This document shows, piece by piece, positions 36,901 through 42,296 of a stretch of 42,296 bases of DNA. Origin of the DNA: Chrysomallon squamiferum (taxonomy: Eukaryota; Mollusca; Gastropoda; Neomphalida; Peltospiridae); the NCBI GenBank assembly GCA_012295275.1, contig CM022665.1:17805854-17848149 (forward strand). Direction: 5' to 3'. Made by a program: the position numbers and the translations under genes. The notes beneath the pieces are model-generated. The model saw only the letters and a program-made list of their open reading frames with translations, was not told the origin of the DNA and ran no database searches. Every line of letters begins with the position of its first letter. Positions within the stretch are counted from its first letter, which is position 1.

Positions 36901-39412
36901 TACTTGTTACAGAAGAAAGTTAATGCCATTGAACCACTTGGTACTAACTTAGGAAAGAAGATTAAGTTATATTCAGTGGTTTGAGTGCTTGCTTATAGTG
37001 TGTTGGCTGGATGGAGGCATTATTTTTCTCCCAATCCAGCCAGTGTTCTGCAATACATCTAACTGTCTATGGGAAGGCCTGTGAATATAATAATTTCTTG
37101 CTGATACCTGATAAAAGTTGACTGTGGAATAGTGGCTGTCCTCTTATATAATTATTATTTAAAAATCATGTTTCACAGCTAAAGACCATTGATACTGAAA
37201 TACAGATAGGTATTTTTAAACAGTATTCTTTAATTTGGTTTAGACATAATAAATAAATTAATTAAATTAAAGAAAAAAAGGCAGAAATAGATAAAAAAAA
37301 ATTAACATAAATAAAATAAGTAAAATAAATAAATAAATGTCTATTTTCTAGACACATCAGAACAATGGATTTTACTGAATAACCATTCAGACTAATAAAT
37401 CAAGGTGTAATTAAATCATTCCAGTATGTCTGTCTCTCTGTGTGTCTCTCTGCGAGTGATAAACAGCCACATTATAAATAGCTACATGTGGTTATGTCTG
37501 TTACAATCTAGTTTAAGACATGAATAATGTGGCTAACATGACTTTGTTACAAATTATTTGAAAAAGGATGACAATTATTTATCTGTTATGTGATACATAT
37601 AAGATCGTTGGGTTAAGAATTTTTTTTTCTGTGTGTCTGTCTCGATCTCTCTTTTTCTTTCTCTTTATTTTTCTCTCTGTTTCTTTGATACTTTTTATCT
37701 ATCATCTCTCTGTTTCTTTGTCACATTTTATCTATTTGTCTCTCTCTCTCTCTCGCTCGCTCGCTCTCTCTCTGTCTGTGCCTCTCTTTCTCTCTGTGTC
37801 ACTCTGAATCACTGTCTCTCATTCATCTCTCTCTGCTTTCCTCTTTGTGTCTTTCTGTATCTTTCTCTTCCTCTCTTTTTATTTCTTTCTCTCTCTCTTC
37901 TTCTTCTATCGTCTTTCTCTTTTTCTCTACTTAACTGTACTTTATATAAAAGTATTTATTTTGTTTTTTAAATGGCACATTTTATTTTTTCATATCTGTA
38001 CGTTTTACTGTGAACTTTAATTTGGATACCTTTTTCTTCCCTTCATAATAAAATAATACTCTTTAATATTGAAGTTACCCACTAATGTATTATTTCCTTC
38101 TTAATAATAACATTGTTTATGCTTTGCCATCAAAGTTACAATTTGAATTATCTGCCCTTTATAGTTTAGATAATAATCTCTGATATTTATAGAAAGTTTA
38201 TGTTGTTGTAGCTGCCAGTGGAGAATGATACATTTGAGGCTATAGGATCATGGTGCTGTTTGGCAGGGACGGTCACTGCAGTGGTCAAGCTGGACAGAAA
38301 GGGATACGCCCTTAAAGAAGCTATACCGGTGTGGGCAGAGATAAAAAACCTTAGTACTAGACGAATTTCATCTTCCCAAGTGTCTCTTATTCAGGTATGC
38401 AGGAAAAAATAAGTTTTTTTTTGTTTTGGTCTCTTTACACTTCAGAATGGAATCAAATTTATTTTGTTGGATAACCTCAAATTTTACTTATGTATCTGGA
38501 AACTTAAAGACACAAAATCAGTTTCTGTAATGTTTTACAATTTATTCTTCCTATATAAATTTTAATGCACTCTCTGTGTTATATTACAGAATGTAAATTA
38601 TTATTCCTTTATAAATTTTAATGCACTCTCTGTGTTATATTACAGAATGTAACTTACTATTCCTATAGAGGGAGATTTTCAGAGACCACTGTTCTTGTCA
38701 CTATTCACAAAGGAAGCATTGCTCCATGTGCTAAACAAACATGGCAGAGAGAACTACTTAGTATTCCAACTGTTCCACCATCTCACCTTAGAGGCTGCAA
38801 GATCATCGATGTCCAGTATTCCATTGAGGTTAGTGGGTTACTATTTATAGGCATTTTCTTAGTTACTGGTATTACTACCATTACTTTTTCTAGTACTAGA
38901 GCTAGTGATACTAGGAATATTACTGTTTTTGTGAATATACTGCTTATTTTGCTTCTAATACTCTATAAGGATGTGCTTATGATCTCACCATATTGCTGCA
39001 ACTATAACTACTTCTTTACTGCAGTCACCACCTCTGCCACTGTAATAATAACATCTACTGTTATGATCTTGAACATCACATTATTGTTACTGATGGTCTT
39101 GTTATCATTATTATAGGTGTTACATTATTATTATTATTACGATTATTGTTGTTGTTACAGTTGTGTATAAAACCAGCAGGTATTGCTAGGAAAGTTAAGC
39201 TTCCAGTTGACATTGTGATCGGTACGGTTCCACTGCAGGATAGTCAGCACAGGGTGACATGTCACCCCCTCATCTCCCCCAGTGACAGCAGCTTTCCCTT
39301 CCCTTTCTTCAATGACAGTGCTTCTAGTGATCAGCTGTGTCTCACAGACATGTCCATGCACAGTATGCTTCCTACAGCACCACCCTGGGAGGATGATGAT
39401 GATATTCCATGA
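15264..39412 (+). CDS. Alpha-arrestin (arrestin domain-containing protein), six coding exons
   Basis: Joining 15264-15384, 32667-32777, 35721-35947, 38212-38394, 38646-38828 and 39161-39412 gives 1077 nt, 358 residues plus stop, with GT-AG introns and no internal stop. Residues about 8-150 form the arrestin N domain (FPFEFALP at 95-102, SSFKGKHG at 107-114, RYFV at 117-120, LDLN at 144-147). Residues about 160-302 form the C domain (CC at 168-169, LDRKGY at 180-185, EIKNLS from 196, Trp247, IPTVPPS at 254-260, LPVDIVIGTVPL at 289-300). Family members are cytosolic or endosomal adaptors that recruit HECT ubiquitin ligases to membrane receptors and transporters. The 58-residue tail is short and acidic (PPWEDDDDIP) and has no PPxY motif, so ligase binding by the usual route is doubtful. 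Vertebrate relatives are about 390-420 residues. The start is fixed by an in-frame TGA at 15255-15257; the second of two consecutive ATGs has the better context. Exact subfamily is unknown. Confidence 0.93.
15840..16080. repeat. (ATT)n tract and AT-rich intron DNA
   Basis: An ATT run of about 50 bases (15860-15905) followed by AT-rich unique DNA. The 15390-15840 part of the intron shows nothing of note. Confidence 0.8.
16094..16597 (+). repeat. Left terminal inverted repeat of the foldback element
   Basis: Pairs with 17253-17746 in inverse orientation. It contains a cluster of TGACCT half-sites (16419, 16427, 16439, 16479) and the palindrome GATCACGTGATC at 16461-16472. Confidence 0.88.
16722..16796 (+). 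repeat. Internal direct copy of the TIR inner end
   Basis: Resembles 16519-16590 in the same orientation, sharing ATATAAAAGTTTCCTGGGT and a TTTTTTGTTTAGCCA block. It is more diverged than the two arms are from each other, so it is probably an older duplication inside the element. Confidence 0.7.
17253..17746 (-). repeat. Right terminal inverted repeat of the foldback element
   Basis: Reverse complement of 16094-16597, with the half-sites as AGGTCA at 17366, 17406, 17418 and 17426. Confidence 0.88.
17865..18545. repeat. ~82-95 bp minisatellite with dimeric order
   Basis: About eight units opening with TATTGTGAAATAAATCTGAG and closing with GTTTGGAGGGCA. In the first five units two versions of the middle alternate, GATGACAAAGTCTGT and AATGAACAGGATGATATA, so the real repeat is a dimer of about 170 bp; later units are less regular. 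The minus-strand open frames here are repeat translations. Confidence 0.88.
18546..19485. other. Intron DNA, partly T-rich
   Basis: Unique DNA at 18550-18720, T-rich and ATT-rich tracts at 18735-18870 and 19015-19100, then unique DNA. No gene seen. Confidence 0.5.
19490..19930. repeat. ~85-115 bp CT-rich minisatellite
   Basis: Five units marked by CTCTCAAAGAAAAAATATTC and its variants at about 19494, 19610, 19722, 19806 and 19892, separated by T/C-rich spacers. The open frames across this tract are artefacts. Confidence 0.8.
19950..19979. repeat. (CA)n microsatellite
   Basis: About 30 bases of CA. Confidence 0.95.
20040..21140. other. Intron DNA rich in TA, CATA and GATA words
   Basis: Degenerate CATA, GATA and ATATA strings (20150-20200, 20600-20790 and 20890-20970) with unique DNA between. 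No gene seen. Confidence 0.6.
21146..21254. repeat. ~42-bp tandem repeat, 2.5 copies
   Basis: Two near-identical units of CTACTTATTTCAATTAGAAG plus TGGTCAC, and a shortened third. The C-rich blocks stand out from the flanks. Confidence 0.85.
21255..23395. other. Intron DNA with poly-T tracts
   Basis: No gene seen. A (GA)n run lies at 22442-22465, A-rich DNA at 22140-22205 and long T tracts at 22910-23072. The piece around 22570-22660 is less AT-rich but has no recognisable content. Confidence 0.5.
23403..23500 (+). mobile_element. Decayed tRNA-derived SINE, copy 2 (5' part)
   Basis: A tRNA-like A-box region, TTCAGTGATTAGAATGTTTG, with a degraded B-box region. The body start TATTTTCCAGTACCAACCA corresponds to the CCCATTCCAACAAGTAC block of the copy at 3222. 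The copy stops about 100 bases in. Confidence 0.55.
23785..23817. repeat. (CA)n microsatellite
   Basis: About 32 bases of CA, followed by degenerate CACA-rich DNA to about 23870. Confidence 0.95.
24055..24530. repeat. Very degenerate tandem repeat
   Basis: Phrases such as TCATTAATTCAGTTAG, ATTTAATAATTA and ATCATCA recur in loose order about every 70-110 bases. Too diverged to define a unit with confidence. Confidence 0.4.
24718..24851. repeat. CATA-rich tract and (CA)n microsatellite
   Basis: CATA tetranucleotides pass into a CA run of about 27 bases (24825-24851). Confidence 0.9.
24852..25365. other. Intron DNA without recognisable features
   Basis: Unique, AT-rich; no gene. Confidence 0.5.
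25370..25640. repeat. ~35-bp degenerate minisatellite
   Basis: About seven loose units with TTCTGTGTTTTTGAATATGG, GCAGTTCTC and GTTTAAATGTGACA blocks. Confidence 0.7.
25641..26370. other. Intron DNA without recognisable features
   Basis: Unique AT-rich DNA with a CT/poly-T and AAAGAAAG foldback-like stretch at about 26098-26164. The short minus-strand open frames show no domain. Confidence 0.45.
26380..26818. repeat. CT-rich polypyrimidine tract
   Basis: Irregular CT-rich DNA with a CT run at about 26757-26782. The Leu/Ser-rich open frames are artefacts. Confidence 0.85.
26819..27145. other. Unique intron DNA
   Basis: Less AT-rich and free of repeats. A 68-codon minus-strand frame (26882-27088) lies here but shows no recognisable domain. 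Confidence 0.4.
27146..27221 (+). mobile_element. Decayed tRNA-derived SINE head, copy 3
   Basis: GTAGCACGTGGTTACAGTAC fits a tRNA-like A box region, and AAGATCAGTCCTCC a decayed B box. It ends in a poly-T stretch, so only the head remains. Confidence 0.5.
27300..27640. repeat. TATG/TATA/GT-rich compound tract
   Basis: Degenerate TATG, TATA and TGTG runs. Open frames on both strands are artefacts. Confidence 0.85.
27739..27826. repeat. ~54-bp duplication
   Basis: CATACACACACAGAGAAATT plus TATGTATA occurs twice, about 54 bases apart. Confidence 0.85.
27830..28300. other. Intron DNA, AT-rich
   Basis: No gene. ACATTATTA words accumulate towards the right end and lead into the next duplication. 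Confidence 0.5.
28302..28513. repeat. ~105-bp tandem duplication
   Basis: Two diverged units sharing GTTACATTATATTACTGCA, TTTTGTGTT, GGGTTATTTA and an A-run ending in GTACAT. Confidence 0.8.
28790..28975 (+). mobile_element. Decayed tRNA-derived SINE, copy 4
   Basis: Contains CATTTTGGCCAGTGCTCCAC, then GTGGTATGTACTGTCCTGTC, GTGGG, AAAAGAGTAGCCCA and finally AGTGGGTTTCATCTCC, in the order expected for the family seen at 3222. It is the best-preserved copy in its 3' half. The tRNA head is barely visible. Confidence 0.65.
29070..29378. mobile_element. ~309-bp hAT-like miniature element
   Basis: The left end GACTGGTTTTCAACCT pairs with the right end AGGTTGAAAACCTATT. The flanks TTCTACAG (29062-29069) and CTCTACAG (29379-29386) match at 7 of 8 bases, as expected for an 8-bp hAT target duplication. 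GGCGACCCCTCTGGGGG near the right end recalls the TIR region of hAT elements in many animals. There is no transposase. The 80-codon frame inside is incidental. Confidence 0.6.
29505..29625. repeat. CT-rich and (CA)n tract
   Basis: CT-rich DNA followed by CA runs interrupted by CTCTCTTTC. Confidence 0.9.
29626..30135. other. Intron DNA without recognisable features
   Basis: Unique AT-rich DNA; no gene. Confidence 0.5.
30140..30410. repeat. Degenerate GGCAGTCTTCCT repeat
   Basis: GGCAGTCTTC or a close variant recurs about eight times at 30-55 base spacing. The open frames here come from the repeat. Confidence 0.7.
30411..32220. other. Intron DNA, AAT-rich in part
   Basis: No gene seen. The stretch 31560-31830 is rich in AATAAT and AACAAC words; the rest is unique. 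Confidence 0.5.
32225..32640. repeat. Degenerate repeat before exon 2
   Basis: TATTGAGTATCACATTAACA at about 32440 and a near copy at about 32543, among GTGTAATATAT-type words. This is an old duplication of about 105 bp. Confidence 0.55.
32667..32777 (+). CDS. Arrestin gene, coding exon 2
   Basis: 111 nt, residues 41-77 plus the first base of codon 78. It encodes LEAIGEAKVEWMTS, the conserved strand of the N domain, then a variable loop ending TTVLPIK. Its last 37 nt and 19 nt of the intron are the founder unit of the downstream array, so the true donor is one of eight matching sites. Choosing the first (GT at 32778) joins in frame to exon 3. Confidence 0.88.
32741..33249 (+). repeat. Tandem array of the exon 2 donor, 8 full copies plus a partial
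   Basis: Unit of 53-62 bp made of the last 37 nt of exon 2 and 19-25 nt of intron. Donor GT positions are 32778, 32834, 32892, 32945, 33001, 33057, 33115 and 33177, each as CAAAG/GTAAGTG. Copies alternate ACTACAG and GCTACAG, so the array grew as a dimer. The intronic linker varies by CTGT and GT steps. One copy lacks GAA. The ninth, partial copy has lost its donor. The exon 2 frame stays open through the array to 32962. Confidence 0.97.
33250..33865. other. Intron 2 DNA without recognisable features
   Basis: Unique DNA; no gene or repeat family seen. Confidence 0.5.
33866..33921. repeat. (CT)n microsatellite
   Basis: About 56 bases of CT. Confidence 0.97.
34360..35030. repeat. ACAGACAG/CAGATA-rich degenerate tract
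   Basis: Long irregular stretch of ACAGACAGA, ACACACAGA and TTTTACA(A/T)CAGA words, perhaps a decayed ~50-90 bp repeat. The minus-strand open frame in it is an artefact. Confidence 0.7.
35082..35145. repeat. (GT)n and GTGTGG-type repeat
   Basis: GT run followed by GGTGTTGGTGTG units. Confidence 0.9.
35440..35521. repeat. CA/GT foldback microsatellite
   Basis: A (CA)n run of about 26 bases, a spacer with ACAAACACTTCTGTGTTTGT (itself an inverted repeat), then a (GT)n run. The two arms can pair into a long hairpin. Confidence 0.85.
35721..35947 (+). CDS. Arrestin gene, coding exon 3
   Basis: 227 nt, completing codon 78 and encoding residues 79-153. It carries the most diagnostic N-domain block: FPFEFALP, LPSSFKGKHGRLRYFV and FAVIGALDLN. 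The acceptor is TATATTTCAG. The donor is TCTGCA/GTATGT, the first of four copies. The Pro-Gly-Gly-Pro stretch in place of the usual Arg-Pro-Trp is a family variation. Confidence 0.93.
35948..36235 (+). repeat. 74-bp tandem array starting at the exon 3 donor
   Basis: Three identical 74-bp units begin exactly at the intron's first base (GTATGTAGTG; 35948, 36022, 36096). A fourth, diverged partial unit starts at 36170. Every unit keeps the donor word GTATGTAGTG and an internal TTTTACACAG acceptor-like word. Reading on past the first donor meets a TGA after nine codons, so use of a later donor would truncate the protein. Confidence 0.97.
36326..36560. repeat. AAAAT/AAAT-rich tract
   Basis: TAAAA pentanucleotide run (about 36328-36370) and A-rich degenerate DNA. 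Confidence 0.85.
36974..37145 (+). mobile_element. Decayed tRNA-derived SINE, copy 5
   Basis: CAGTGGTTTGAGTGCTTGC is a tRNA-like head. CTCCCAATCCAGCCAGTG, TGTCTATGGGA, ATTTCTTGCTG and TGGAATAGTGGCTGTCCTCT follow in the order of the other copies. Confidence 0.55.
37146..37425. other. Intron 3 DNA, A-rich
   Basis: AAATAAAT-type words, no gene. Confidence 0.5.
37430..37930. repeat. CT-rich polypyrimidine tract
   Basis: Degenerate CT and CTTT runs with a short CTCG run at about 37754-37764. The Leu/Ser-rich open frames are artefacts. Confidence 0.88.
38212..38394 (+). CDS. Arrestin gene, coding exon 4
   Basis: 183 nt (61 codons, phase 0 at both ends), residues 154-214. It opens the arrestin C domain: SWCCLAGTVTAVVKLDRKGY, then PVWAEIKNLSTRRISSSQ. 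The Cys-Cys pair followed by LDRKGY is the family hallmark. The acceptor is GTTGTTGTAG and the donor TTCAG/GTATGC. No duplication at either end. Confidence 0.93.
38534..38668 (+). repeat. 56-bp duplication covering the exon 5 acceptor
   Basis: ATAAATTTTAATGCACTCTC followed by TGTGTTATATTACAGAATGTAA occurs twice, with AG/exon junctions at 38589 and 38645. The unit includes about the first 20 nt of exon 5. Splicing at the first acceptor would shift the frame and reach a stop (TAA) after about 20 codons, so the second is the productive site. Confidence 0.95.
38646..38828 (+). CDS. Arrestin gene, coding exon 5
   Basis: 183 nt, phase 0, residues 215-275. It encodes the middle of the C domain: NVTYYSYRGRFSETTVLV, Trp247, LLSIPTVPPSHLRGCKII and DVQYSIE. 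The acceptor is TATATTACAG (second copy) and the donor ATTGAG/GTTAGT. Confidence 0.93.
38829..39160 (+). other. Intron 5 of the arrestin gene
   Basis: 332 bases of ATT/ACT-rich trinucleotide DNA; no other feature. Confidence 0.85.
39161..39412 (+). CDS. Arrestin gene, terminal coding exon 6
   Basis: 252 nt including TGA, residues 276-358. The last C-domain strand LPVDIVIGTVPL is followed by a 58-residue tail, rich in Ser and Asp, ending APPWEDDDDIP. There is no PPxY; the nearest word is PPWE. The acceptor is GTTGTTGTTACAG. Confidence 0.92.
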   Translation: MCIKPAGIARKVKLPVDIVIGTVPLQDSQHRVTCHPLISPSDSSFPFPFFNDSASSDQLCLTDMSMHSMLPTAPPWEDDDDIP

Positions 39413-40560
39413 CAGCTTATGGTAAGGTTCACACACTGTATTTTTGGTTATTTTTGTTGTTGTTATTATTGAATTTTCTATTATTATTATTATCATGATC
39501 ATAATCATTAATATTATTATTGTTATTATTATTTTTATTTTTATTTATATTTGGGTTTTTTAAATTTAAAATGTTCAAAAATTTATTTATTCATTTATTT
39601 ATCTTTGTTTTGTTTTTTTCATTTATTTTATTTATTATTATTATAATTTTTGGTTTTTTCAAAATAATTATTTTGCTAGCACATCAAGTATTAAAAATAT
39701 GACTAGTGCTGAAATTTCACAGCAGATAAGTATTTTACTAAGTAAGTTTTGAAATTTGTTAATTTTAAAAAGGGATGAAGATATGCACTTCTCAATTATA
39801 ACAGATACTTACTTGCTCAAGAAATATTTTATCACAAGAAGTATTTTTTAAAAATCTTTAAATAATTTTCAAAAACATAAATAAAAATTCTGTCCAATCA
39901 CTTATTTTTCACAATCTAAATATCAACTTAACATATACATATTCAAGTCTACTACTGTTTCTACTATTACACTCATAAACCCTCACACACACACACACAC
40001 ACATTGCACTTAAACAAACACACAGACTACACATATACACAATATAGATATAGAAAGATAATTATATACACAAGCATACACAGAGACACACACACAGCGA
40101 GTTGTACACTTAAACACACCTACACTATACTATTTAGATGAAATATTTGATTCACCTACATAGACACATAAGTCAATTAATGTTGCATATTCACCAGTTT
40201 GTTACAAAAACCTGCATCATGACTTTCACTTTATTCTGCTTCTCTGCTTAATGGGATTTTAGCTTTCTAGCAAATCCCCGTGCAGTTATCAGATTGATTT
40301 AATTGTGTTAGTGGACGTTCACTGTCTCTTGCTGTAACTCAAACTTGAAACTATCAGAACCTCTCATTTCACAGGCATGATATGTTTTGACATGTTTGAG
40401 GAAATGATAGTGGTAATTTATTGATTTGTCATGGTGTGTATGTTCAGCTGTCTGTCTGTCTGTAATGTTCTGATTAGGCCGTTTCTTCGCTGTACTTGTT
40501 AAGGGTCTTAAATGTTCATCAGAGTTAAATAAACCTTGGAAAAATTATTAACTATATTTG
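39413..40560 (+). other. 3' flank of the arrestin gene (UTR or UTR intron)
   Basis: A strong donor word, TTATG/GTAAGG, has its GT at 39422, only 9 bases after the stop, so the 3' UTR may be split. The rest is ATT-rich (39440-39660), AT-rich and CA-rich (39980-40130). An AATAAA hexamer at 40528-40533 is a possible polyadenylation signal but not a proven one. Confidence 0.45.
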
Positions 40561-41018
40561 GTCACCTCCTTTTTTAAAATTTTCTCAAAAAAAAAAAAAA
40601 AGAAGAAGAAAAGACAAGAAAGATTTTTTTTCTTGTTCTTTTTTTTCATTGATAGATTTTATTTTATTTATTTTCAAACTTTCTCCATTTATTTAAGGTC
40701 TTAATGAAACAGTTCAAAATAAGAATTAGTAAAAAAAAATTTGGAGTAAATAAATCACTTTCTTTCTTATATGCTATTCTTCTTCTTCTTCTTATTATTA
40801 TTATTAATGTTGTTGTTGTTGTTCATAAACCAAAAATACTAGTATACTATGCAAATCTGCACAATTGAGATGCTACTTGTTACAGATGATTTTTCACTGT
40901 GATTCCAGACTTAAAAAGACTTGGTTATACATTCATAGTTCACTTCTATGTTTGGCTTTGCTATCAATTAATTGTTTTATTAACTATTTCTTGTTATTCA
41001 CAATGTTTTAACATGGTA
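40561..41018. other. AT-rich noncoding DNA
   Basis: Poly-A, CTT and GTT runs. No gene; the 60-codon frame at 40899 shows no domain and leads into the next repeat. Confidence 0.5.
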
Positions 41019-41019
41019 T

Positions 41020-41290
41020 TTCTTTATCGGCCTGTAATGGCCAATGTTTTCATATGTTACTACTTTTTCGGCCTGTATTGACCAGTGTTTTCACTTGTTA
41101 TAACTTTTTGGCCTGAGATGCCCAGTGATGTCAGATGTAATTAATTTTTGGCCAATGTTTTAACTTTTGGTTACTTTTCATTCTGCAATGGCCAACACTT
41201 TCTCTTCTGACTATTTTTCATTCTGTGATGGCCAATGGTTTCACTTGTGCTTTTTCTCTCATGCTGTGATGGCCAACAGTTTCACTTACT
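41020..41290. repeat. ~45-bp GGCCTGTAATGGCCAATG repeat
   Basis: About six diverged units with a GGCC...GGCCAATG core followed by TTTTCACTTGTTA and a T-rich spacer. Confidence 0.8.
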
Positions 41291-41468
41291 GTACTGACAG
41301 CTTGTCATGGAAATTGAGATGTGGCTAAATGTCTCTCCAAGGCTATTATCTGAGCCGGGAGTTAATTCCGAGATGTTTTGAGTAGGGAATTAAAATGTCA
41401 TAAATAAAGCAGAGTGGTAATCAGACTTCACTCCCAGGAATTAACAACACGTCAGTCTTTCATCATCA

Positions 41469-42260
41469 GTCCAGATTAAAACTGATTTCTATCAGAGAGA
41501 GGGATTTTTTTTTTTCTTAATTTTTCACACACAACAAAAACTAGATTTTAAATACAAAACATTACTGTAAGATTGCATATTTGTTTTATTTAATTTTTCT
41601 CTTTTACATTTTTGAATTTTCACATGAATCCAGGTTAAAACTGATTTAATCAGAGAGGGATTTTTTTGGTTAATTTTTCACACTCAACAAAAACTAAATT
41701 TTAAGTGCAATAAACAAACATTACTATAACTAAGCTTGCATATTTGTTTAATTTAATTTGTTTTTTCTTGCATAATTTCAGTTTTTCTATGTATGTCCAG
41801 ATTAAACTGTTTTCTGTCAGTTTTTTTCTTCATTTTTCACATGCAACAAAAACTAAATTTTATGTACAATAAAAACATTAATATAACTAAACTTGCATAT
41901 TTGTTTTTTTTCTTTTATAATTTAGGATTTCGCATGAATCCAGATTAAAACTGATTTTTTTTTTCATTATTTCATAGAAAAACTAATTTTAAATACAATA
42001 AAAACATTACTGCAACTAAATTTACTTACTTAATTTAATTTTCTCTTGTATAATTTCAGTTTTTCAGTGTATGTCAAGATTAAAACTGATTTCTATCAGA
42101 GGTTTTTTGTTCAGTTTTCACACAAAACAAAAACTAAATTTTAAATACAGTAAAAACATTACTGTAAGACTGCATATTTGTTTAATTTAATTTTCTCTTG
42201 TATACTTTCAGTTCTTCAGTGTATGTCCAGATTATAAATGATTTCTCTCATATTTATAGA
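41469..42260. repeat. ~135-166 bp tandem repeat, five units and a partial
   Basis: Units begin with GTCCAGATTAAAACTGATTT at about 41470, 41629, 41796, 41939, 42074 and 42226. Each contains CAACAAAAACTAAATTTTA, ATAAAAACATTACTGTAA and GCATATTTGTTTAATTTAAT. The array seems to end near 42260 in a GTTT run that continues to the window edge. Confidence 0.9.
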
Positions 42261-42296
42261 GATTTCTTGTTTTTGTTTGTTTGTTTGTTTGTCTGT

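Overview
This is a strongly AT-rich, intron-dominated eukaryotic window carrying one recognisable protein-coding gene. It is probably from a mollusc, perhaps a gastropod. The basis is long introns, abundant CT, CA/GT and TA microsatellites, ATT-rich tracts and poly-T runs, and at least five decayed copies of a tRNA-derived SINE whose body matches, from memory, a SINE common in molluscan genomes. No database was searched, so the taxon is inference.

The gene is a plus-strand alpha-arrestin (arrestin domain-containing protein) of six coding exons between 15264 and 39412. Spliced, they give an uninterrupted 358-residue protein with both arrestin domains. Introns 1 to 5 are about 17.3, 2.9, 2.3, 0.25 and 0.33 kb. 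A splice acceptor just upstream of the start codon shows that at least one noncoding 5' exon lies further upstream. A donor 9 bases after the stop codon suggests an intron in the 3' UTR. The C-tail lacks the PPxY motifs typical of many animal alpha-arrestins.

Layout: 1-15 kb is noncoding flank or 5'-UTR intron with microsatellites, a SINE, a decayed FLYWCH-type fragment (5.5 kb) and minisatellites at 7.4-8.1, 9.0-9.7 and 11.7-12.1 kb. Intron 1 (15.4-32.7 kb) holds a 1653-bp foldback element with ~500-bp terminal inverted repeats, a dimeric minisatellite beside it, more SINE copies, a ~310-bp hAT-like miniature element and many simple repeats. From 32.7 to 39.4 kb are exons 2-6. From 39.4 kb to the end are the 3' flank and two further tandem arrays.

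The most unusual signal is that three of the five coding introns carry tandem duplications that overlap a splice site. Exon 2's donor is present eight times in a ~56-bp array, exon 3's donor four times in a 74-bp array, and exon 5's acceptor twice 56 bp apart. In the exon 2 array, neighbouring copies alternate (A/G) as a dimer. Each copy could also serve as an in-frame 15-nt microexon encoding VLPIK. This could tune or diversify splicing, or simply be neutral minisatellite growth.
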